From JADJNY01 sp046349615 (GTDB lineage: Bacteria; Planctomycetota; UBA1135; GCA-002686595): a DNA stretch of 64,000 nucleotides. Positions 9,086 to 15,559 of this stretch are shown in pieces. The notes beneath the pieces are model-generated. The model made no database searches. It saw nothing but the letters and a program-made list of their open reading frames with translations, and was not told where the DNA came from. The translations under genes and the position numbers were made by a program. Positions within the stretch are counted from its first letter, which is position 1; every line of letters starts with the position of its first letter. Where the stretch lies: assembly GCA_046349615.1 (NCBI GenBank), contig JAXMBZ010000018.1, forward strand, positions 27,685 to 91,684, given 5' to 3'.

Positions 9086-10336
9086 TCAGTTCTTCGGTCG
9101 CGGGTCGACGCGCAGCACGCCGTCGACGATCACACCGATCACGCGCGAGGTCGGCTCGAAGGGCTCGCCGTTCCAAAGCACGAGGTCGGCGTCCTTGCCG
9201 ACCTCGAGGGAACCGACGCGGTCTTCGACGCCGAGCAAGCGCGCGGGCTGGATCGTCACGGCCTCGAGCGCCGCTTCGAACGGCAACCCGCCGCGCATCG
9301 CGTATCCGGCCTGCATCGCGAGCCGCTCCTCGAACGAGGTCGCGCCGTGCGCGCTGAGCGCGACGGGCACGCCTTGCTCGACGAGGAGCTCTGCGACGTT
9401 CCACGCCATGAACGCGCCGTCCTCGGTGCGACCGACGACGGGGAAGGGCGGGAGGACGACCGGCGTCTTGGAGCGCACGAGGAGCTGCGGCTCCTTCCAC
9501 GCTTCCGCGGCGGCGTCGATCACGAGGCGCGGCTTGCCGAGGCCTTCGCGCTCCATCTCCTCCTTGAGGAAGACGGCGGTGCGGATGTCCTGCGTCGTCC
9601 ACGCTTGGATCGAGAGCGTGAGCTTGCCCGCGAGCACGTCCGCCATGCGCTCCATGCCGGGGAACGCCTTCGACGGATCCTGCTTCGCCTGCGCGGTGTC
9701 CCAGAACGCCTTGCGCCACTCCCACTCGACGCCCATGCGCGTCGTCGGACGGCGCGAGTAGAAGTCGGTCGGGCGGCCGTAGGCCGGGTGGTTGCCTTGG
9801 CTCGGTTGCCCGCCGATCGCGCCGCGGAGCACGGCGTCCGGACGAACGGTGCGCGAAGCGACGCTCTCGCCGCCCGCGGTCTTGAGGACGACGCCGAGCC
9901 CGCCGACGACGTCGAAGTCGGGCGGGTTCACGAGCACCGTCGTCACGCCGCACGCGACTTGGCGATCCCAGTCGGGCAGGTGGAGGTCGACCGCGTTCGC
10001 GACGCGCAGCTCGGGCGCGACCTCACGCGACTGCTCGACGGACTCCATCGAGACTCCGACGCGCGCGCTCGCGTCGATCAGGCCCGCGGTCACCGCGTAG
10101 GCCTTGAGCACGCTCGTCGAGTCCGACGGATCGCTCGCCGGAGTGACCGAGCTGATCTTCCCGTTGTTGACGGTGACCGAGCCCTTCTCCACCACGCGAC
10201 CCGTCGACGTGTAGATCTTCTCCGCGCTGACGACCCACGCTTTGCGCTCGTCCTTGTCCTGAGCGTTCGTCGAAGCGAACGCGCTCGAGGTGAGCGCGGC
10301 GCAGACGAGACCGCCGAACATCCAGTGCATCTTCAT
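9086..10336 (-). CDS. Exported amidohydrolase-like protein, metal motif absent
   Basis: 416 residues from ATG at 10336 with GGAGG at ideal spacing; the start overlaps the upstream stop (ATGA). The signal peptide is about 22 residues (CAALTSSAFAS). Family marks are VTAGLIDASARVG, GVTTVLVNP, GGLGVVLKTAG and GSLEVGKDADLVLWNG. The segment that should hold HxH reads DASAR, with no His, and no THT or DHG motifs follow. It is therefore probably not a conventional metal hydrolase. The region around GMERMADVLAGK and SIQAWTTQDIRTA resembles the internal part of the two-domain neighbour, suggesting a shared origin. Confidence 0.83.
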   Translation of the reverse strand: MKMHWMFGGLVCAALTSSAFASTNAQDKDERKAWVVSAEKIYTSTGRVVEKGSVTVNNGKISSVTPASDPSDSTSVLKAYAVTAGLIDASARVGVSMESVEQSREVAPELRVANAVDLHLPDWDRQVACGVTTVLVNPPDFDVVGGLGVVLKTAGGESVASRTVRPDAVLRGAIGGQPSQGNHPAYGRPTDFYSRRPTTRMGVEWEWRKAFWDTAQAKQDPSKAFPGMERMADVLAGKLTLSIQAWTTQDIRTAVFLKEEMEREGLGKPRLVIDAAAEAWKEPQLLVRSKTPVVLPPFPVVGRTEDGAFMAWNVAELLVEQGVPVALSAHGATSFEERLAMQAGYAMRGGLPFEAALEAVTIQPARLLGVEDRVGSLEVGKDADLVLWNGEPFEPTSRVIGVIVDGVLRVDPRPKN

Positions 10337-11421
10337 CGTTCCTCCGCGGAGTACACGCGCTTCCCGTCGACGTAGACCGCGGAGACGGCGCTCGAGAGCT
10401 CCATCGGGTCCCCGCTCCAGAGCACGAAGTCGGCGTCGAGGCCCGGCTCGAGACTGCCGACGCGCTTCTCGACGCCCGCGATGCGAGCGGACTCGGAGGT
10501 CAACGCGCGCCAGGCCTTGTCGCGCGCGAGACCTTCTCGGACGCACAACGCAGCCGACAACCGAAGCTGCGCGGCGTGGCTCGCGGGCGCATCGAGGCCG
10601 AAACCGAACGGAACGTCCGCGGTGCCGAGCGCGACGATCGCGCGCAGCGTGCGGCGGTCTTCGCCGGGGCGCAGCGTCGGCGTCACGACGGCGAGCCCGG
10701 AGCCCTTCACCGTGTTCGCGACCTCGCCCGTCCATTCCGCGCCGGCGAGCGCGCCCTTGAGCTTGTGACGCTTCGCGAAATCGATCGCGCGCAGGACGTC
10801 GCTCGGCGTCGAGACCTCGAAGAGCGCGGGGATTTCGCCCTGCTTGCACTTCTCGAGGGTGCCGGTCGGCTTCTCGAACAACCGGTCGAGCTCGGCGACT
10901 CCGCCGGAGTAGCTGGTCGGAAAGCGGTTGTTCGCGAGGTTCTGACTCGAGAAACCGAGGCTGATCTGTGCTTCGCGAGCGACGAAGTTGCGACCTGCGG
11001 TCTTCACGACGGCGCTCGCTCCGCCGACCAGGCTTTGCGGCAACGGTGTGAGCACGAGGCTCGTGATGCCCTCGCGCGTCAGATCCGCGACGTCGGGATT
11101 CGTCGGATCGAACGCCCAGGCGACGCGCGCCTCCGGCAGGGCCGCCCGTGTCGTGTCCCGCAGCTCGCCGAGCGCGCCCGAGTACCCGTGGAGCGCGATC
11201 AGCCCCGCGCTGAGCCAGCCCTTGTGATCGATGCGTCCGGCGTCGCTCGGGACTTCGACGTCCTTCTCGGCTCCGACGCGAGTGATCTTGCCGTCCTCGA
11301 CGAGGACGACCCCCGAGTCGAGCGTGCGGCCGTCGGCCAGGAGGACGTGCTCGGCGCGGATCGCGAGCGGACGCTCGGCGGCGCCGGCGGTCAGGAGAAG
11401 GAGGAATGTCAGCGGACTCAT
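10333..11421 (-). CDS. Exported amidohydrolase-like protein, metal motif degenerate
   Basis: 362 residues, short for the family (usual 400-480). A short signal sequence (FLLLLTAGAA) is followed by LAIRAEHVLLADG, LSAGLIALHGYSG (one His kept, second replaced by Tyr), ITSLVLTPLP, GGASAVVKTAG and GSLEPGLDADFVLWSGDP. It overlaps the next gene by four bases and lies one base from the previous stop. With only one of the usual His ligands and no other metal motifs, activity as a hydrolase is unlikely. It looks like a shortened duplicate of its neighbours. Confidence 0.82.
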   Translation of the reverse strand: MSPLTFLLLLTAGAAERPLAIRAEHVLLADGRTLDSGVVLVEDGKITRVGAEKDVEVPSDAGRIDHKGWLSAGLIALHGYSGALGELRDTTRAALPEARVAWAFDPTNPDVADLTREGITSLVLTPLPQSLVGGASAVVKTAGRNFVAREAQISLGFSSQNLANNRFPTSYSGGVAELDRLFEKPTGTLEKCKQGEIPALFEVSTPSDVLRAIDFAKRHKLKGALAGAEWTGEVANTVKGSGLAVVTPTLRPGEDRRTLRAIVALGTADVPFGFGLDAPASHAAQLRLSAALCVREGLARDKAWRALTSESARIAGVEKRVGSLEPGLDADFVLWSGDPMELSSAVSAVYVDGKRVYSAEER

Positions 11422-11422
11422 C

Positions 11423-12892
11423 TCAACCCTCCGGAGTGACGACCAGGCGGCCGGCGGAAACGACGTAGCGAACTCGACCGCCGCTCGTCAGCGGGTCACC
11501 GTCGAGCAGCAGCAGATCCGCATCTTTCCCGCGCTCCACGCTGCCGATCCGATCGTCGACGTCGAAGAGCCGCGCGGCACCGAGCGTGAGCGCGTCGAAC
11601 GCCGCATCTCGATCCAGACCGTTGCCGATCGCGAGCTGGACGAGCAGCGGCAGATCGCGCGTCGCCGCCGGATCGAGACCACCCGAGCCGAGGAACACAC
11701 CCACGCCCGAGCGAGCGAGGCGAGCCGGGAGCGAGAGATCCGCCGCTTCGAACTCGTCGGGGGCCCCACGGCCGTTGAGGGCGGGAGCGAGGATCACGGG
11801 GATGTGGCGCTCGACCAGGCGCGCGGCCAGCGGAATCGCTTCGCTCGCACCGACGAGCACGAGGCGCACCCGATCTTGTTTCTCGGTGCCGGACAGGAGT
11901 CCGCGCAGCTCGGCGAAGCGATTCACCTGAACCGCCAGCGGCAGGTCTCCGTCCGCCACGCTCGCGAGGACTTCGGCGTCGTCGTCGAAGCGCGGCGCCT
12001 GGGGCTTCTTGTCCTCCTTGTACTTCTTCTCCTCGAACTTCTTGCCCTTCTCCTTCGCGTCCTTCTCTTCCTTCTCGCGGTCCTTCTTCGCCTTCTTGAA
12101 GTCCTTGTCGAGCTCGGTCTCCTTCTCGGCGATCTTCTTCTGCCACTCCTCCAGGTCGTGGCGGTACTCGTTCTTCGCGATCAGGTAGTTGCGGCCGCTC
12201 TCGATCGCCGACGCAACGCGATCGACGTCGGCGAGACGATCGAAGGGATCCATGCCGCGCGAGCCTCGATCGCGCTGCACGACCTGGCCGTCGACGATCT
12301 CGAAGGAAGGGCCCGAGTTGCTCGCGTTCGCGGTGAGGCCGACGCTCATTCCAACGGCAGCGGCAGCATCCACGACAGCGGCTTCCGTGGGCAGGCCCGG
12401 CGCAACTCGCAGCACGGCGCCGACGCCGCTGACGCGCGAGGTCGTCCCCGCCTGCACTCGAACGCTGGTCACGCCCGCTCGCAGGGCCTCGCGTCGCAAC
12501 GGTTCGTCCGACTGCAGATCGAGCGCATCGACCGCGCGCGTCGCCGGAGACGTCCCGGCATCGCGGAGCGCGTCACCGGAGATTCCCAGCGCGCTCCAAG
12601 GATCGATGAAGCCCGCACAGATCACCTTGGCGGTGAGCTCCTGTGCGCCCTCCGGCTTCGTCAGGTCGGCACCGACCGCCGTGATCTTGCCGTTGCTCAC
12701 CAGCACGGCCGCGTTCTCGAGCACGTGGCCCGGACGGACCACGACGCGCTCGGCGCGGAGAAACAGACTCGGGGCAGTGGACGGCTTGGGATTGGACGGG
12801 GCATCGCCCTGGGCGATCGCCCGCGGGGCACAAAGTCCCGCAAGCATCGACAGGGCGACACAAGTCGCGGTCCCACGGGGGGAGAGACGCAT
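11423..12892 (-). CDS. Exported amidohydrolase-like protein with Lys/Glu-rich insert, metal motif absent
   Basis: 489 residues and the first gene of the array. The signal peptide ends near RAIAQ (28). Family marks are FLRAERVVVRPG, ICAGFIDPWSALG (HxH replaced by W-S-A), GVTSVRVQAG, GVGAVLRV and GSVERGKDADLLLLDGDP. At about 254-296 lies a highly charged Lys/Glu/Asp tract, probably a long helix, at the place where the two-domain member also carries a charged insert. The start is ATG at 12892. The promoter of the whole array should lie in the 300 bases upstream. Confidence 0.83.
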   Translation of the reverse strand: MRLSPRGTATCVALSMLAGLCAPRAIAQGDAPSNPKPSTAPSLFLRAERVVVRPGHVLENAAVLVSNGKITAVGADLTKPEGAQELTAKVICAGFIDPWSALGISGDALRDAGTSPATRAVDALDLQSDEPLRREALRAGVTSVRVQAGTTSRVSGVGAVLRVAPGLPTEAAVVDAAAAVGMSVGLTANASNSGPSFEIVDGQVVQRDRGSRGMDPFDRLADVDRVASAIESGRNYLIAKNEYRHDLEEWQKKIAEKETELDKDFKKAKKDREKEEKDAKEKGKKFEEKKYKEDKKPQAPRFDDDAEVLASVADGDLPLAVQVNRFAELRGLLSGTEKQDRVRLVLVGASEAIPLAARLVERHIPVILAPALNGRGAPDEFEAADLSLPARLARSGVGVFLGSGGLDPAATRDLPLLVQLAIGNGLDRDAAFDALTLGAARLFDVDDRIGSVERGKDADLLLLDGDPLTSGGRVRYVVSAGRLVVTPEG

Positions 12893-13196
12893 CTCGGCTC
12901 CTTACTCGGCGGTCGATTTCTCGATCCAGGGACGGAACGGGGACATGCGTCCGCGCGCGGCCGTCCGGCCGGGTCGTGAATGGGGGCGCATCCTATTCAA
13001 GGCGCCTCGCTCCGCGCCAGAGAGCGAAGGTTGGAAATCCCTGGCACTGACCTACTTACGGTCAAGTTACGGGCGTTCGGCGGGGAGCCCTCGGTTCCGC
13101 TCGTTCGAACCGACGCCTTCCTCCAGATGAGATTCCTCACGAAGATCCGCCGACCGCCGCGTTCGCCCGTCCGAAGGACCTCGGCTGAACGCCCTC
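12893..13196. promoter_or_regulatory. Gap upstream of the amidohydrolase array; likely promoter region
   Basis: 304 bases between the divergent array and a rightward small gene. Two T/A-richer spots stand out on the leftward strand: TTGACC at 13065-13060 resembles a -35 box, but only a poor -10 (AGGGAT) follows at 17 bases; and TTGAATAGGAT occurs near 12990-13000. I cannot choose between them. No coding frame is convincing here. Confidence 0.3.
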
Positions 13197-13730
13197 ATGC
13201 CCGGACCTCGACCCCGCGGCTTGCACCCGCTGCTCCTCGAGCAGAGCTACTGGCGTAACCGGTTGCAAGTACTGAAGTTGGCGCGGCCGTCCGTCCTACT
13301 CATCCCGCGACCGGAGCTGGCGACTCACGCGGTCGACGTCGACGAATTCCGGATCCGGACCCACGATGGGATCCGCCTGTTCGGGCTGCGTGCGCGCCAC
13401 CGACTGGGGACTTCGACCACACCGGCTCGGATCCGCGTCGTCGGCCCGTGCGAGCTGCCGGAAGTCGACCCGGCCGCACTCCAGCCGGGTGAAACCGAGT
13501 TCGTGTTCCAGTCTCCCGCCGGCCGACGCCTCGAGGACCGGGTGCTCGACGTCCTGCGCATCTGCCAGGTCGCGACCCAGCACGAGGATGTCCGCGCCGG
13601 AGAGGTTCAGCTCCTCAGTGACGAACTGGACGAGTTCCTGATCGCCTCGCACCTGCTCTCCGAAGAGCTGCCCGCGCCGCTGTCGGAGCTCGAAGGCGGG
13701 GCCTCCCTGCCGGAACGCCGGGCGCGCTGA
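13197..13730 (+). CDS. Conserved-looking protein of unknown function
   Basis: 177 residues from ATG at 13197. I do not recognise the family. The amino-acid make-up is that of a real soluble protein (LLLEQSYWRNRLQVLKLARPS, RIRTHDGIRLFGLRARH, PGETEFVFQSPAG, LDEFLIASHLLSEELP), with mixed strands followed by a helical C-terminus. There is no signal peptide and no membrane segment. A frame on the other strand (13296-13736) is open too, but its product is less protein-like. It is convergent with deoC, 38 bases away. There is no clear ribosome binding site, so the start is uncertain. Confidence 0.55.
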   Translation: MPGPRPRGLHPLLLEQSYWRNRLQVLKLARPSVLLIPRPELATHAVDVDEFRIRTHDGIRLFGLRARHRLGTSTTPARIRVVGPCELPEVDPAALQPGETEFVFQSPAGRRLEDRVLDVLRICQVATQHEDVRAGEVQLLSDELDEFLIASHLLSEELPAPLSELEGGASLPERRAR

Positions 13731-13768
13731 CCGCACCCCCTCCAGGCTCGCTTCGGGTGCTCAGGCGG

Positions 13769-14647
13769 TCAGTATCCGCCGCTCGACTTCCCACCTTGGA
13801 CGATCTGCACCGAAGCTGAGGCACCCAGCCGCGTCGCCCCGGCTTCGATCATCGACCGGGCTCCCGCGAGGTCGCGAACGCCGCCCGAGGCCTTCACGCC
13901 CATCGTGGGCCCGACGACCCGGCGCATGAGCGCGATGTCGGCCGCGGTCGCCCCGCCCTTGCTGAAGCCGGTCGACGTCTTCACGAAGTCGGCCCCCGCG
14001 GACTGAGCCAGACGGCAGGCGGTCTCTTTCTCTGCGTCCGTGAGCAGCGCGGTCTCGAGGATCACCTTCAAACGCGCGCCGAGCCCATGGCAGGTGTTCG
14101 CGACGCCCTCGATGTCGCGGCGCACGAAGTCGTGGTCACCCGACTTCAACGCGCCCACGTTGAGGACCATGTCGATCTCGCTCGCACCATCCTCGATCGC
14201 GCGGCGCGCCTCGAAGGCCTTCGCCTCGGGCACCATCGCCCCGAGCGGAAACCCGACGACGGCGCAGACCAGGACGTCGCTGCCCTGCAGGATCTCGCGA
14301 CACCGGCGAACCCAGGTGCCGTTCACGCAGACGGAGGCGAACCCGAAGCGACGTGCCTCGTCGCAGAGCTTGTCGACCTCGGCGCGCGTGGCCTCGGGCT
14401 TCAAGAGCGTGTGATCGATGTACTTCGCGAGCGTCCCGACCCTCGAGGGGTCCATCGCCGACGCACCGATCCGGCACGCACCGGCCGTGATGACCTCCCC
14501 CGCCCCCTCCGCGCTCCAGTCGATGCAGACGGACGTGCACCCCCACTGACCGAATCCGCCGATCGAACTGACGCCGTGTTCGAGGATCTGGCGCGCGATC
14601 TCGGTGAGGAGGTCCTCGAGGCGTGCGGGGTCGATGGTCTGGCTCAT
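13769..14647 (-). CDS. deoC: Deoxyribose-phosphate aldolase (DeoC family) with N-terminal extension
   Basis: 292 residues. DeoC cleaves 2-deoxyribose-5-phosphate to acetaldehyde and glyceraldehyde-3-phosphate. The core runs from about 75 (KYIDHTLLKPEAT) through CVNGTWVRRC, FPLGA, IDMVLNVGALKSG, LKVILETALL, VKTSTGF (Schiff-base Lys223) and VKASGGVRD (Lys252) to the end, so the active site is complete. Before it lie about 70 extra residues: an amphipathic helix (ARLEDLLTEIARQILEHG) and a Cys/Gly-rich stretch (GGFGQWGC, TAGACRIG). Usual DeoC proteins are 220-260 residues. The start at 14647 overlaps rpiB by ATGA. The N-terminal helix resembles an encapsulation peptide of microcompartment enzymes (inference). 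Confidence 0.9.
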   Translation of the reverse strand: MSQTIDPARLEDLLTEIARQILEHGVSSIGGFGQWGCTSVCIDWSAEGAGEVITAGACRIGASAMDPSRVGTLAKYIDHTLLKPEATRAEVDKLCDEARRFGFASVCVNGTWVRRCREILQGSDVLVCAVVGFPLGAMVPEAKAFEARRAIEDGASEIDMVLNVGALKSGDHDFVRRDIEGVANTCHGLGARLKVILETALLTDAEKETACRLAQSAGADFVKTSTGFSKGGATAADIALMRRVVGPTMGVKASGGVRDLAGARSMIEAGATRLGASASVQIVQGGKSSGGY

Positions 14648-15507
14648 GGTGCGTTGGACGGGGTCGCGCGCGCTCCCGGCGCGCGTGCGTAGTGCCGCTC
14701 GATGGCCGTGATCTTCGCGATGCGGCGGCCGTGTCTTTCCTCGCCCCACGGCGTCGAAAGGAAGGTCTGGAGGATCTCGAGCGCGGCCGACGGCGAAAGC
14801 CGCTTCCCGCCCAGCGTCAGGACGTTCGCGTAGTTGTGCTCACGGGCGTTCTTGGCGCTCGCGACGTCCCAGCAGTTGGCGGCGCGCACACCGGGGACCT
14901 TGTTCGCTGCCATTGCGGAGCCGATGCCTGCGCCGTCGATGCACACACCGATGTCGGCTCGTCCCTCCGACACGGCCTCCGCGACGGCCCGGGCATAGTC
15001 GGGGTAGTCCACGGAGTTCTCGTCGTGCGAACCGAGGTCGAGCAACACGTGTCCCGAACCGCGTAGCTCTTCGAGGAGCGCACGCTTCGTCGCGAAGCCG
15101 CCGTGATCGCCGCCGAACGCGAGGCGCACTCGTCCGTCCTCGCGGCGAGCGTCGCCCGCGGCGGTGAGGCCGCGCTCGACGAGTGCGATCCGTCGTCGCC
15201 ACGCTTCCTCGCGAGCGAGGGCGGTCACCTGCGCACCGCGGGGGAAATCGAAGCGTCCGCCGTCCGGCACCCGGCGCAGGTCGTCGACCGTCACGAGTTC
15301 GGCGCCCCCCCGCTGACCGCCGCGCGACTCGTCCCGCTTCGGCCGGAGCGGCTCGCCCTCGGGCTCCACGGTGACGTGGATGCCTGCCATGCGTTCGACG
15401 CCGGGCACGGACCCGTGCGCCCCTGCGTGTTCGGCACGCCCGCGCTCGGAGAGCGCGCGTCCGACGGCGCGGCGCGCGAGGGCGCGCAGGTCCTGGTCGC
15501 TCGTCAT
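14644..15507 (-). CDS. rpiB: RpiB/LacAB-family sugar-phosphate isomerase-like protein with N-terminal extension
   Basis: 287 residues, nearly double the usual 150. The RpiB domain occupies about 127-265: FGGDHGGFATK, DLGSHDENSVDYPDYA, DGAGIGSAMAANKVPGVRAA and HNYANVLTLGGKR. Standard RpiB has a catalytic Cys in CGTGIG; here that position is Asp191 (DGAGIG) and the nearest Cys is 189. The first 125 residues begin with an amphipathic helix (DLRALARRAVGRALSERGR) and include ELVTVDDLRRVPDGG and GAQVTALAREEAWRR, which remind me of short segments in microcompartment-associated proteins. It is co-transcribed with deoC (4-base overlap). Ribose-5-P isomerase activity is uncertain because of the missing Cys. 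Confidence 0.82.
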   Translation of the reverse strand: MTSDQDLRALARRAVGRALSERGRAEHAGAHGSVPGVERMAGIHVTVEPEGEPLRPKRDESRGGQRGGAELVTVDDLRRVPDGGRFDFPRGAQVTALAREEAWRRRIALVERGLTAAGDARREDGRVRLAFGGDHGGFATKRALLEELRGSGHVLLDLGSHDENSVDYPDYARAVAEAVSEGRADIGVCIDGAGIGSAMAANKVPGVRAANCWDVASAKNAREHNYANVLTLGGKRLSPSAALEILQTFLSTPWGEERHGRRIAKITAIERHYARAPGARATPSNAP

Positions 15508-15559
15508 CGTGGGGCGTGACTCTCCCACCCCGCCCCAAAACGGTCAAGCGAGGTGCCGA

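Noticed and set aside
4487..10375. A 1962-codon open frame on the top strand
   Set aside because: It lies opposite the amidohydrolase genes and its product is Arg/Asp/His-rich with no domain character; the frame is open because G+C-rich third positions on one strand rarely give stops on the other.
13296..13736. Leftward frame opposite the unknown 13197 gene
   Set aside because: Its product has more Arg/Asp/Gln runs and fewer hydrophobic cores than the rightward frame, which reads as a normal globular protein.
13769..15507. A complete bacterial microcompartment locus
   Set aside because: I looked for BMC-H or BMC-P shell proteins, PduL and aldehyde dehydrogenase near deoC-rpiB and found none in the window; only the cargo-like features remain.
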